From NCBI GenBank assembly GCA_026826555.1, contig JAKSZT010054324.1, positions 3,928,835-3,992,834 on the forward strand: DNA of 64,000 nt, given 5' to 3'. The DNA comes from Tolypeutes matacus. Its lineage: Eukaryota > Chordata > Mammalia > Cingulata > Chlamyphoridae. The position numbers and the translations under genes were made by a program. Of this stretch, positions 47,553 through 59,227 are shown piece after piece. Position 1 is the stretch's first letter; every line of letters starts with the position of its first letter. The notes under the pieces are model-generated. The model was given only the letters and a program-made list of their open reading frames with translations, was not told the origin of the DNA and did not search any database.

Positions 47553-48255
47553 ACACAGATGTTCATAGCAGTACTATTCACAATTGCCAAAAGATGGAAG
47601 CAACCCAAATGTCCGTCAATCGATGAATGGATAAAGAAAATGTGGTATATACATACAATGGGATATTATTCAGCCATAAAAAGGATTCAGGTTATGATAA
47701 CATGGGACAACATGGAATGACCTTGAAGACATCATGTTGTAGTCAGATACAAAAGGACAAATATTGTATGATCTCACTGATTAGAAACAATTAGCATAAG
47801 CAAACTCATAGAGTCAGAATCTAAACTACAAGTTAGCAAGGGATAGGGTAGGGATAGGGAATGGGAGGTTAAGGCTTAAAATATACAGGATTCCTATTTG
47901 TAATGACGGAAATGTTTAGGTAATGGATGGTTGGTGGTAATAGCACAACATTGTGAATACAATTAACAGCACTGAAATATATATCTGAATATGATTTAAA
48001 GGGAAAATGTTAGACTGTATATACCATAATAGAATTTAAAATGTTTTTAAAAATCCATGGAACGACACTATACAAACAGGGAACCCTAAGTAAACCACAG
48101 ACTTTAATTAATAGTACAATTATAAAAATGTGCTATTATCAATTGTAACAAATGTTTCACACCAATGCAAGGTGTTGGTGTTTGGGTGTTTATGGGAATC
48201 CAGTATTTTATGCATGATTGTTCTTTAAACCCACAAATAAAAATTTCTGAGGGTA
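47553..48255 (+). mobile_element. L1 3' end, xenarthran type
   Basis: ORF2 end text ('gatgttcatagcagtactat', 'gatgaatggataaagaaaat', 'aaggacaaatattgtatgat') runs into a 3' UTR with 'acaccaatgcaaggtgttgg' and 'gggaatccagtattttatgc', as in the younger L1 at 62649. Confidence 0.85.
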
Positions 48256-49848
48256 AAATCCTTACATTTCCATTAGATAATATCTGAAATATATAGTAAC
48301 TTCCAGTTCATAATATTAACCACTATCATTTATTGAAAACGCTGCAGATGCTTTGCTACACATTGCTATATTGTTGCTCCAAAGTAAAAAATCTGAAGAA
48401 CTTTTGAAAATTTAAAGGCATGTAGCAGTTTCAGCCTGAATCAACAAAGGTGGAAATTTATTTCTATCTTTGCCAAGAAGTCCTCTATATTATCTTTTGA
48501 TAATAGTTAGGAGCAAAGGGGATGCTGTCATTTATCAGCTTTTTAAAGTTTTGTAATATAACTCACACGTGGTGATTTTTCATGCAATATGACCAATCCC
48601 TTCCTCACCCCCAACGCTCTCCTTCCAACAGACTGAAATCTACTTTTCAGTTACATTCATATAAGTGCTGTGCTTCAAGGCAGCAAACTTAGCAGGGCAG
48701 GCTTTTACTTGGCCCAAGGATGTTACCTTTATTGTAAACATATAGCTTCTTTTTCAAAATTGCCTTTAGAGACAGTTTACCAGACACACAGGAAAACACG
48801 GCTCGTTATTTTAAGGTCACAAGGCACTTCGCCTACTCTGTCTTCTTCCCTTCCCCATTGTTTTCATCCGCTTAGCTTCATCCCCACTCCTTCCTCTGCT
48901 GACATTAGTGCCAGAGTTCTGTGAGGTGAAAGGAAGGCCTGGGGAGCTAGAGTGTGGCTGGGAAGGGGGCAGGGAACGCTTCATGCAGTGCTCACACAGT
49001 AATGGGCTAGGATATAAGTTTATTTGTGTGATCTGAGCTATTTTAAACACAATTAAGTAGTGATATTTGATAATCTGCTGTGTCCAAGTTGTGTCATCAA
49101 AATAAATCTATACTGAGAAATGTATGTAAGTTAATCTAAACCTCGATTAGTTCCAAATGTAAATTTTATTTTAAATATATAAGGTGCTCTCATTCAAAGA
49201 GACTTTTATCTTTTTTCTTTTTTGGCAGGGGAGGTGGGAGCATTGGAGCAGAGACTAGGAAAAATTCTCTCCTGCACTGATTCCACCCAAAGGAGGTCTC
49301 AGTGTAGACACTTTCTTAGAATCACTCTATATTTCAAAGCTTTACAACTCAAGTAATAATAAATTACTTTTCAGATACATGAACAAATGAAGAAACTATT
49401 ATTGATAATGGCATCATATAAAACATTTATACCACATAAAATAGGTTAGAAAATGTTTTTTGAATACTGAAGTTATTAAATGTAAACACAATGTTTACAT
49501 TTGCTTTAGGCAATTCACAAATCCTCTACTATTTTTAATTATTGAATTTATAGACTATTTGGTCAGATTTTTTCAGAGATTCCATTTGGAAGGAAGTATC
49601 TAAAATATTCCTAGATGTTAAATATATACATTTTTCTTCATTGTACCAGTTAAGATTGCTCTTTAATAAAATATGTCCGTAACCTAAGAGTAAACAAAAG
49701 AAATGCAAAAAAGGTTAGGTTGTAATTTCACACAGGAAAGTTTTTTTTCCCCCTCTTATGGGACAGACTTCCTCTATTTAACAAAACTGCCAGTTGTCTT
49801 CTGCCGGTGGCTCATCTCCTTGCTATAATCAGACTGAAAAGTTCCCAA
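48256..49848. other. Longest clean repeat-free block
   Basis: No transposon, tandem repeat or coding exon recognised across 1.6 kb. Part (48590-49000) is less AT-rich than the surroundings. Candidate for conserved non-coding sequence, not shown. Confidence 0.45.
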
Positions 49849-49856
49849 TTCTAAAT

Positions 49857-50187
49857 CTTTGCTGCCTAATAAGTAGCCACAAGCCACATGTGGCTGTTGA
49901 GCAGTTGAAATGTGACTAGTCGCAATTGAGATGTATTCTTAAGTATAAAATATGTATTGGGTTTCTAATTTCGTTATGAAAAAAAGATGTAAAGTTATCT
50001 CATAATAGTTTTTCTATTAATTACATGTTGAAATGATTATATTTCATATATATTAAGTTAAATAAATATATTATTAAAACTAATGTCACTGTTTCTTTTT
50101 ACTTTTTTAATGTAGGTGCTAGAAAACTTAAAATGACATCTTTGCCTCCCATTTATAGGTCAGATATATTTCTATTGGACAGCACTG
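49857..50187 (-). mobile_element. hAT-type DNA transposon, old non-autonomous
   Basis: The ends pair: left CTTTGCTGCCTAATA and right TATTGGACAGCACTG. Inside is 'ccacaagccacatgtggctg' and 'aaaatgacatctttgcctcc'. A perfect 8-bp TSD TTCTAAAT lies at 49849-49856 and 50188-50195. I know this family as a common old mammalian hAT but do not name it. Orientation assumed. Confidence 0.85.
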
Positions 50188-50682
50188 TTCTAAATCATCA
50201 GATCATGGGGGCTGTATAGTTTCAGGATTAGATAGCTTCACCCCTAATAGCTCAACCAACCTTTGAGACATGAAAGACTGAGGTCAGGATTCAAACTCAG
50301 GACTGCTGCAATAGCTCAATACTGAAAGATTTTCTTTCTCTTAAAAAATAAAAATAAATATTAATTATGAGAAACATTCAATTCCTCAGTAAACTTTGTG
50401 CTGTAATAATGTCGTATATGCATTTCCTGGCATTGTTCTGTGGCTTGTAGCCATAGTTTAGTTTTTTTAATATATACTCATTTTACTTCTTTTTCCTTTC
50501 TTGTAAAAGTTCTCTTTAAGGACTATTTATCTAGCATCCAAATGACTTGAACACTTACAGCCAATTTTTTTTCTAATACTATACAAAAATCATTGATAAT
50601 TACGTGGTTTTACAAGATTCTGAAGTGCCTTCTGAATCATCAAATGTTAAAGTAGGTTTCACTTAATTTACTAGAAAGCATA
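50188..50682. other. Unassigned sequence
   Basis: Nothing recognised. Confidence 0.4.
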
Positions 50683-51035
50683 TGTTTTAGTTTGTTCAGC
50701 TGCTGAAAGCAGATACCATAAAGTACATTGGCTTTAACTATGGGAATTTATTATCTTATGAGCTTACAGTTTTGAAGCTATGAAAATGTCCAAATCAAGG
50801 CATCATTAAGGTGAAGCTTTTGTCTCAAAACACAGGCTGCCAGCAATCCTGGAATGTGTCTGAATTTCATTCTCTTATAAAGGACTCCAGAAAGAAGATT
50901 AAGACCCACCTTGGGCCATACCTTAACTGAACTAACCTAATAAAAAATACTACTTACAATATGTTTACATCCATAGGAATGGATTAGCTTTAAGAACATG
51001 ATTTTCTGGGGTCCATATGGTTTTAAAACACCACA
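50683..51035 (-). mobile_element. MaLR-like solo LTR
   Basis: Starts TGTTTTAGTTTGTTCAGCTG, includes 'aaaatgtccaaatcaaggca', 'tataaaggactccagaaaga' and 'tttctggggtccatatggtt', ends CACCACA. Flanks GCATA and ACGTG differ only by transitions, so may be a decayed TSD. Confidence 0.7.
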
Positions 51036-51411
51036 ACGTGTTTTATTGCATTCCAATTCTTTGAAAGTTATTCTTAATATAATGTATTCTTGGTTACTCA
51101 GTTCATCAGAATATGCAGCTAACCAGACCATATTGCTCCCTAGCCATCCTAGATAAATGAGGATTTACCACCAGGTTTTTGTTAGAGTCTATTATAAATT
51201 ATATTCTCTCACATTGAATTTCTTCTCAAATACTTAATTTAAAAAAGTAGTATACTTATCAAGTAATATCATTAAAAATAATCAGTATATAATTTCTTCC
51301 TTAGAGTTGGCTGTTTTTACATATAGTAGTGTTTTCAAGAACATGATACGTACTCTGGTCAAATTTTTATAAAAAAGCCATGTGTGAATGAGTTGTAGTA
51401 TACTTATGCAT
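51036..51411. other. Unassigned AT-rich sequence
   Basis: Nothing recognised. Confidence 0.4.
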
Positions 51412-51423
51412 TAAAGTATCTTT

Positions 51424-51815
51424 TTTTAAAAAGATTTATTTTATTTATTTATCCCCCGCCCCCCCCCACCATTGTTTGTGCTCGCTGTCTGCACTCTGTG
51501 TCCATTTGCTGTGGGCTCTCTGTGTCTGCTTGTCTTTTCTTTAGGAGGCCCTGGGAACTGAACCTGGAACCTCCCATGTGAAAGAGAGGTCCTGCTCAAT
51601 CACTTGAGCCACCTCAGTTCCCTGCTTTGTGGTGTCTCTCATTGTCTTTCCTCTGTTTCTCCTTGTTGCATCATCTTGCTGTGTCAGCTCAGCACGAATG
51701 CCTGTCACACCAGCTCTCTGTCTTGCTTGTCTTCTCCAGGAGGCACTAAGAATCAAACCTGGGACCTCCCATGTGGTAGGCAGGAGCTCAATTGCTCGAG
51801 CCACATCTGCTTCCC
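51424..51815 (-). mobile_element. DAS-type tRNA SINE, dimer
   Basis: Two antisense heads ('aggaggccctgggaactgaa', 'aggaggcactaagaatcaaa'), bodies with 'ctctgtgtctgcttgtcttt', and a poly-T side. Perfect TSD TAAAGTATCTTT at 51412-51423 and 51816-51827. Confidence 0.93.
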
Positions 51816-51869
51816 TAAAGTATCTTTAATTCAAAATACTTTCAAAGCATTATATTTTTAGTCCCCTCT

Positions 51870-52475
51870 TGAAAAAATTGAGATATATTTCACATACATA
51901 AAATTTACCCATTTAAAGTATAATTAAATGGTTTTAGTATATTTATAGAGTTATGAGCCATTAGCACAATCAATTTTAGAACATTTTTATCACTCCAAAA
52001 AGAAATCCTCCCATACCTTGTAGTTATTACCCGCAATCTCCTTCCTATCCCAACCCTAGGTAACTACAATCTAATTTCTGTCTCTATGGATTTGCCTATT
52101 CTGGATATTTCATATTCATGAAATCGTACATGTGGCCTTTGTGTCTCGTTTCTTTCCGCTAGCATAATGATTTAAAGATTCATCCATGTTGTAACATGTT
52201 TCAGTAATTCATTTCTTTTTATGGCTGAATAATACTCCATTGTTATGGATTTACCACATTTTATTTATCCATTCATCAGTTGATGGACATTTGGGTTGTT
52301 TCCACTTTTAGGCTACTATGAATAATGCTGCTATGAACATTCATGTACATGTTTTTATGTAAACATATATTTTCAATTCTTTTGGGTATATACCTAGGAG
52401 TGGAATTGCTAGATTATATGGTAACATTCTGTTTAACTTTTTAGGGAACTTTCAAATTGTTTTCCAAAGCAGCTC
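51870..52475 (-). mobile_element. L1M 3' end, antisense
   Basis: 'gagatatatttcacatacat', 'ctatggatttgcctattctg', 'gctgaataatactccattgt' and 'tcagttgatggacatttggg' are the reverse complement of an L1M 3' UTR. Confidence 0.85.
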
Positions 52476-52955
52476 CCTTGCCCTTTAAATTTGGTTTAGT
52501 CCTTAAGAGTTAATGGTTGTATCTATCTCATCCCAAACCGATTCACTGTGAGCTTATGTGCCAGGTGGTCTGCTTAGCAGAGAGGATACAGAGATGACTA
52601 AGACATCAACCCTGTCTGCTGGAAACCCACAGGATGGTGAAAGACCTCATAGTATAGTAGAAATGAGTAAGAAGGTTTTCCTACCACCTAGTCCAACTTA
52701 GGTCTTATAAAGAGAAAGGAAGAAAGTATTTATGGCCTACTATTACTGGATGAGGATAGGATGTTCAGATGACTCTGGTAATTTATAATTTACACAACTA
52801 GCATTCAGGGAATGTTTGTTTGGTAACGAGTTTTTTGTTTTTGTTGTTTGCTGCTGCTGCTTTTTATATGTTCAGATAAGGCTTGAACTTAAGACAGCTT
52901 TTACTAAACCATGTTAGCTATTACTAAGAATTATCTACATCTAGCGACACTTTAG
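52476..52955. other. Mostly unassigned
   Basis: About 52545-52665 ('cttatgtgccaggtggtctg') is a piece of the unnamed ancient repeat. The rest is not recognised. Confidence 0.4.
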
Positions 52956-52967
52956 AAATCTATGGGA

Positions 52968-53192
52968 GGGGAGCAGGTGTGGCTCAAGTGGTTGAATACC
53001 TACTTCCCGTATGGGAGGTCCCGGGTTCGGTCCCTGGTGCCTGTTAGAAGATGGAGAAATGAACAACAAGCAAAAAGGTGAGGGGGCCAACTCAGGGGAG
53101 TTGATGTGGCTCAGCAGTTGGGCACCGGCTTCCCACATATGAGGTCCTAGGTTTAGTCACTGGCCCCGGTACTTCAAAAAAAAAAAAAAAAA
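52968..53192 (+). mobile_element. DAS-type tRNA SINE, dimer
   Basis: Two heads ('ggagcaggtgtggctcaagt', 'ggagttgatgtggctcagca') with B-box-like 'gggttcggtccc' and 'aggtttagtcac', then a 20-nt A tail. Perfect TSD AAATCTATGGGA at 52956-52967 and 53193-53204. Confidence 0.95.
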
Positions 53193-53204
53193 AAATCTAT
53201 GGGA

Positions 53205-53900
53205 AATCAGATTTTCATTATATAGTTATCCCAGCCACAAATCCACTATCACAGTATAAAAGCACCCAGGATAATTAACAAGGTGATGATGATGGACAAC
53301 ACCCATCCCAATGAACAGAGAGTATCAGCAACTGTAAGCAAGAAAACTTACATATGGGATCTAAGTCCCCTCTCAGTTAGAGGCAGAGTGGGCATCACCA
53401 TTCCCATATCCTCAAGATTGGGGAATGAACAATGGTCTAAAGTAGACTTACTATTATTCTACTATAGACTTATTGTTATTCTAGCAATGGAAGAACTTTT
53501 ATAATTGATGTGGAGGCAGTGACCACCGGAGGTTCTAAGGGGAGGGAGAGGAAAAAACAGGTGTAATATGGGAGCATTTTTGGGACACTGGAATTGTCCT
53601 GAATGACATTGCAGTGGTGGATACTGGCCATTATATATTTTGTCATAAATTACAAAATTGTGCAGGATAAAGTGTAAACTATAATCCACGGTTAGTGGCA
53701 ATGCTTCAATATGTGTTCATCAATTGTAACAAATGTACTACACTAATGAAGGATGTTGTTAATGTGGGAAAGCATGGGAGGGGGAGGGAATAGGGCATAT
53801 GGGAATTCTCTATACTTTTAATGTAACATTTATGTAATCTAAAGATTCTTTAAAATAAATGAATAAAATAAAATAAAATAAAATAAAATAAAATAAAAGC
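53205..53900 (+). mobile_element. L1 3' UTR, xenarthran type, with (AAAAT)n tail
   Basis: 'agaacttttataattgatgt', 'actataatccacggttagtg', 'ctacactaatgaaggatgtt' and 'gggaattctctatactttta' follow an L1 3' UTR, and the tail became a pentamer array (about 53858-53896). Left boundary uncertain. Confidence 0.7.
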
Positions 53901-53919
53901 AGCCTGACACATAGGAATC

Positions 53920-54540
53920 TTTGAGATGATTCCAAAAGCCAAAGGAAATTTACTTAATTTGACAAACAAAAACTCTCTAAGCTTCTTGTAGAAACAGAAA
54001 AGAAGAGATGCCTAGGGAAAAGAATGAAGAGTGAACAAAAAGGTAGAAGAATCAAGTGAAAGTGATGCCATAAAATGCAAGGGAAGAGAACCTTTCAAGG
54101 AGGGTGGGGTTAATAATATTAAACACTACATAGAATTCTTACTGGAATAAAACCAAAGAGTGTGCACAAATTTTAGTAGCTATCATGGGTGATGTTAATA
54201 AGAACAATTTCAGTGGAGTAGAAGGAGCAGTGTGTGGAAAAGAGAATGGGATGTAAAATAGGCTAGTCTTCTAAGAACTTTGAATGTGAAAATAATAGGA
54301 GAGATGAATGTGTTTCTATGTTGAGAGGAAGAAATTAATGGAGGAAAGGCTAAAACGATAGGAAAAAGGGAATAAGATAGGAAGATTCCTCTGGAATGGA
54401 TATATTAAGCGGCAGTGGAGGAGTTAATCTGGGACAAGAGAGGGGACTTCTCTAATAGGGATTTAGGAATTATGCTCCTAAGATATATGCTTCTGAGAAA
54501 GATGAATGGGTACTGATGGAAAAGTCTGGGTGCATGTAGC
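53920..54540 (+). repeat. Ancient unnamed repeat, distal piece
   Basis: The passages 'aagaacaatttcagtggagt' and 'cttctctaatagggatttag' continue the family seen at 28190, further along. Confidence 0.4.
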
Positions 54541-54564
54541 TGTAATGGGAAAGAGTTAAAGAAA

Positions 54565-56178
54565 TATAGTAACTACTACTTTGTATAGCACTTAAAACGT
54601 TAGAGCAATTTCACACACTAGATGTATTTGAGTTTCATAGTAACCCTGGAGGCCACTCCCTGCTCCCCCCTTCTCCACCCTCCACGCCTCTCCCACCCTC
54701 CCAGCTACCTCCTCCTCTTCCCTCCCGGCCTCCCTCTCCCAGCCCAAATGAAAGCCTGACCGCAGACCACCTCTCTGCTGCAGAAGTCTCCGCCCTCCCC
54801 TCTCCCTCTCCCTACAATCACTTCACCATGTACTTTCCCGTTTTCACCTTAAAAAGATGGCAGTCAGGATCGCTGCAAACTTTAGAGTCTAAAGTTTAGA
54901 CCGACTGTCCGAAACATCGCCTTATTTTCATATGTGCAGCTGGGGCTTCTTGGCACACCTGGGCAGAATGTCACAACCTGTTTTCAATAAAGCTCAAGGC
55001 TGAAAGATCCAGCCAGGGCAAAAGCTGGGGGAGGACACAAGAGGAGTATCAGGTCAGTACTGCTATAGAAAAAGTTGAGCATTTGTCGGAAAAGTTGAGA
55101 TCTAATGTGTAGGCATAAATAGGGCACCAATGCCTCTGTTCTGGAAAGACATTGGTGCAGGTTTCCAATCAATGAACACTACTTTGGATGGTTCAATTTC
55201 GGAAACACATACTACTGTAACTCTGTGCTCCAAGCACTATGTTCCAAGTCTTTCACTTCTGCCAGCCATTCTGTGAGAATGTGTTGGCATACAAGGCCCA
55301 GCAAAAAAAGAAGGAAAACTTGTTGGCATTCCTGACAGACTTTTTCCACAGCATGGCCACGCAGAAGAAGGTTGGCATGATCCCACCAAAGAAGTGCATT
55401 TTAACGATCTCTTTGATAACTTCATGAAGCAGGATGCCCATGAATTTTTAAAATTATTTGCTAAACACTATTGCAGACATTTTGCATGAAGAGAAGATAC
55501 AGGAACAATAAAATGGAAATTTTTAAAAATGGCAATATGAAGGAAATCTGTGGAGAATAATGAACCAGAACCCACCTGGGTCCATGAGATTTTTCAGGGA
55601 ACACTTACCAAAGAAACTTGATGCTTGAATTGTGAAACTCATAGTAGCAAGGATGAAGATTTTCTTGACCTTTCTGTTGATGTGGAGCACAATATGTCTA
55701 TTACCCATGATCTAAGAGACTTCAGTAACACATAAATACTATATAGTGAGCAGAAATATTACTGTGAAACATGTTGCCTCAAACAGGAGGCTCAGAAAAG
55801 GATAAGAGTAAAAAAGCTGCACACGATTTCGGCCATCCACCTAAAGCAGTTCAAGGACATGGAGCAGCTCCACAAGTACACCAAGCTTTCTTACTAGATG
55901 GTCTTCCCTCAGGAACTCTGCCCCTTAAACACCTCCAGTGATGAGCTGAACCTGGACTTTGAACACTATAACCTGGTTGCCATGGTGGTTCACAGTGGCA
56001 CCTATATCACTATTGTGAAATGTCATGGCTTCTGGCTTTTGTTTGATGATGACATTGTAGAGAAAATAGATGTTCAGGAAGACTGAATGACTTACTCAAA
56101 GTTCTTAAGCTGGTAAGCAGCAGAAGTGCTTCTTCTGACTAAAAACCCTGTGCCCTTTCACTTATGTCACATGCCTCA
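54565..56178 (+). repeat. MIR SINE split by the USP46-like retrocopy
   Basis: Left part 54565-54651 ('tagcacttaaaacgttagag', 'ttcatagtaaccctggag') and right part 56086-56178 ('ctgaatgacttactcaaagt', 'taagcagcagaagtgcttct', 'tgtgccctttcacttatgtc') are the two sides of one MIR in the same orientation. Confidence 0.8.
54652..56091 (+). pseudogene. USP46: USP46-like processed pseudogene (USP12/46 group)
   Basis: USP46 and USP12 are C19 deubiquitinases of about 366 residues. The GC-rich part 54652-54900 looks like their 5' UTR, and 54901-54921 encodes TVRNIA, with CCG where the start codon should be. Coding text resumes at about 55105 (NASVL...) and runs without introns: [17 protein letters not shown] at 55276, [52 protein letters not shown], and [14 protein letters not shown] near 56030. 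[15 protein letters not shown] favours USP46 over USP12. The catalytic Cys box reads NTYYCNS (Cys to Tyr), and the GPNRGH stretch with the catalytic His is deleted. Several stops and frameshifts. The last 30 or so codons and 3' UTR are missing and MIR sequence follows. About 185 nt (54922-55105) match no USP46 text. Dead. Confidence 0.92.
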
Positions 56179-56179
56179 A

Positions 56180-57055
56180 AAATTATGGTAGAAGCAGGGG
56201 AGTAAAAAGGTGAAGGGACCATGGGGAGTATGTGACCAGCTTGGCAATATCAAGGAACATATCTCTTCCAATAAGTGGAGGAAATATTTGCAATATTGGA
56301 TTTTTGGAGCTGCTTCAGTGAAGAAAGGTTAAAGATATATTTTCCATACTTGTGTGGTGGTGATTTATAAGGATGGGTGAAACAGGGATAAAGTCAAAAT
56401 ATTAGAGGTAAGGGCAAAGATTCTCACCTATGTGATTGGTGGTCTCTTTCTTTAGGGTGAGGACCACTACAGGCCTTTCTGTTGGAAGTAACTTGGCATG
56501 CAATATCATGAAACAGAAAGCCTATTGCACAAATAAAATAGCCAAAAAAAAAATTAAGGACAGCAAGTCATAAGAATACATCCTGTTGATGGTGACTTGG
56601 TCTTCTTTGCTGAGATGCAAAAAACAATTCTTGCAATTGGTAATTTTTGAGAAGGAAAATATATCTGTGCAATGTTTCTTAACACAAACCTCCATTTTAA
56701 TTTTGTATATAAGAGTCAAAATCCCAGGGATTTCTTCTAACTGTGGTGCAACATTTTATTGCTAAATGTCCTAAGCAGTCTTCATTTGGAAATGCCTTTT
56801 TTGTTGTGTGTATTACAATTTCTGAGGCTGTGACCACACAGTGTCAAAACATTAGCTTGAAATGGATTTAAATCATCCAATATACTCTTTTTGAAAATTA
56901 TTTTCATCATTTATATCCCAAGTCTTACTGAGAAGATAATTGAGAGACAGCCACAATACCTGCTGTGCTCGTTGTGTTTATTGTAGAGGCAGACAGATGG
57001 CAGTGCACAGTGAGGTCATGAAGTAACTTAGGGATCAAAAATCCCTGTGGTTTCA
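56180..57055. other. Unassigned sequence
   Basis: Nothing recognised. Confidence 0.4.
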
Positions 57056-57344
57056 GCGGGTCAAAGAAGAGATTACAAGGGAAATTAGTAAATATCTTGA
57101 GATGAATGAAAACGAGAACACAATATATCAAAACTTATGGAATGTAGCAAAGGAATGGCTGAGAGTGAAATTTATAGCCATAAATGCTTACATTAAAAAA
57201 GAAGAAAGATACTAAAAAAGAAAAAAGAAATTAAAAAAGAAGAAAGATAAAATCAAAGATCTAAATGCACAGCTGAAGGAAATAGAAAAAGAAATGCAAA
57301 CTAAACCCAAAGGAAGCAGAAGGAAACAAATAACAAAGATTAGG

Positions 57345-57515
57345 CAGGGGTTCTTAAACTTTTTTGTTCCACGGACCCCTTTGCCAGTCAGGTGAAAACC
57401 ACAGATCCCTTAGTAAGCCATGCTGTGTATTATTTAACACATATATCACACATGCACCAACAGTGCCCGAAAGAATAATGTTTTTTGAATTTCAATTCAA
57501 GCTCACAGACTCCTG
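57345..57515 (+). mobile_element. Deleted hAT element inside L1 ORF2
   Basis: Starts CAGGGGTTCTTAAACTTTTT and shares 'ccagtcaggtgaaaaccaca' and 'gctcacagac' with 36582-36800, but ends early in CTCCTG. The flanks GATTAGG (57338-57344) and GATTAGAG (57516-57523) fit an 8-bp TSD with one base lost. Confidence 0.85.
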
Positions 57516-58242
57516 GATTAGAGGAAAAAAAAAAAAAAAGAAAGAAATTAAATTGAGAATTAAAAAAAAAACAGTAGAGAGCATTAGCAAAACCAAAAGT
57601 TGGTTCTTTGAAAAGATCAATAAAAATGGACAAACCCTTAGCTAGACTGACAAAGAAAAAGAGAAAGAAGACACAAATAAATAAAATCAGAATGAAAGGG
57701 GAGACATTATTATTGCCCTCACAGAAATAAAAAGAGTCATAAGAGAATACTATGAACAACTGTATGCCAAAAAATTAAGACAACCTAGATGAAATGGAAA
57801 ATTCCTATAAATACATAAACAATCTATCCTGGCTCCAGAAGAAATAGAAGACTTCAACAGATCAATTACAAGTAAAGAGATTGACTTAGTCATCAAAACC
57901 CTCCCAACAAAGGAAAGCCAGGACCAGATGGCTTCATAGATGAATTCTACCAATCATTCCAAGAAGAATTAATACCAATCCTGCTCTAACTCTTCATTCT
58001 ATGAGGTCAACATCACCCTAATACCAAAGCCAGATAAAGATACTACAAGAAAAGAAAATTACAGACAAATTTCTCTTAAGACTATAGATGCAAAAATCCT
58101 CAACAAATACTTGCAAATCAAATCCAACAACACATTAAAAGCATTATACACCAAGATCAAGTAGGTATGCAAAGGTGGTTCAACACAAGAAAATCAATTA
58201 GTGTAATATACCACATTAACAAAATGAAGGGGAAAAAATCAT

Positions 58243-58689
58243 ATGATAATCTCAATTGATGCAGAAAGAGCAACTGAAAAAAATCATCAGCCTTTCTTGA
58301 TAAAAACACTTAGAAAAATAAGAATAGAAGGAAACTTCCTTGACATAATAAAAAGCATATATGAAAAACCCACAGCTAACATCATACTCAATGGTGAAAG
58401 ACTGAAAGCTTTCCCTCTAAGACTTGTAACAAGACCACAATGCCCACTATCACCACTGTTATTCAACATCGTTCTGGAAATTTTAGCCAGAGCAGTTAGG
58501 CAAGAAAAAGAAACAAAAGGCATCCAAACTGGAACAGAAGAAGCAAAACTTTCACTGTTTGCAAATGACATGATCTTATATATAGTAAGTTCTGAAAATT
58601 TTACAACAAAGCTACTAGAACTAATAGACCAATTCAGCAAAGTGGTGGGGTACAAGATCAACACGAAAATGTCAGATTCTATACACTAG
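58243..58689 (+). pseudogene. L1 ORF2 reverse-transcriptase fragment
   Basis: This 148-codon frame is part of the L1 reverse transcriptase: [54 protein letters not shown]. The catalytic motif that is FADD in active L1 reads FAND at about 58558-58569 (first Asp to Asn, codon AAT at 58564-58566), which would abolish activity. No complete ORF2 survives around it. Confidence 0.92.
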
Positions 58690-58969
58690 TAATGAGCAAT
58701 CTGAGGAGGAAATTAAGAAAAAAATTCATTTACAATAGCACCTAAAAGAATCAAATATCTCAGAATAAATTTAATCAATAATATAAAAGAATTACACATG
58801 GAAAACTGCAAAACTTTGCTAAAAGAAATTTAAAAAATCTAAATAAGTGGAAGAGCATTCCATGCTTATGAACTGGAAGACTAAATATTATTAAGATGTC
58901 AATTCTACCCCAAATGATTTACAGATTCAATGCAATCCCAATCAAAATCCCAACAGCTTAAAACAACCA

Positions 58970-58983
58970 GCAAGATGGCGGCA
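58970..58983 (+). promoter_or_regulatory. YY1-like site at the L1 5' end
   Basis: GCAAGATGGCGGCA starts 11 bases into the insertion. A YY1 site of the same core (AAGATGGC) at nearly the same place sets the transcription start of human L1. Function here is inferred. Confidence 0.65.
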
Positions 58984-59227
58984 GAGTAAAGCGCTCCGAG
59001 AATCAGCTCCTGCTATGGGGCAGTTGGTGATCACTACAACTAACTAGAGCACTTATTTGGGGGCTGCAGGAGAGCAGAAGTGCATCCTGCAACATCCTTG
59101 AAAGAATTGAAGGAGAAGACTGCCCATCTGCAGAGAAGATTCTTAAGTAGAGCACTCCACGCCACGGAGGCCGGGGCCCATTCTCCACTGGAGGCCCTAG
59201 CCGGCTGGGGAGCTGTTCCGCGGCTGG

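Larger units (their letters stand above)
57056..58959 (+). mobile_element. L1 ORF2 fragment, left part of a split copy
   Basis: 5'-truncated L1 starting inside ORF2 ('gggtcaaagaagagattaca', 'tcttgagatgaatgaaaacg') and running to 'caatcccaatcaaaatccca'. The text continues at 63891 ('ctttcttgcagaaatggaaa') to the window edge. A hAT element (57345-57515) and the younger L1 (58960-63890) interrupt it. Confidence 0.92.
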
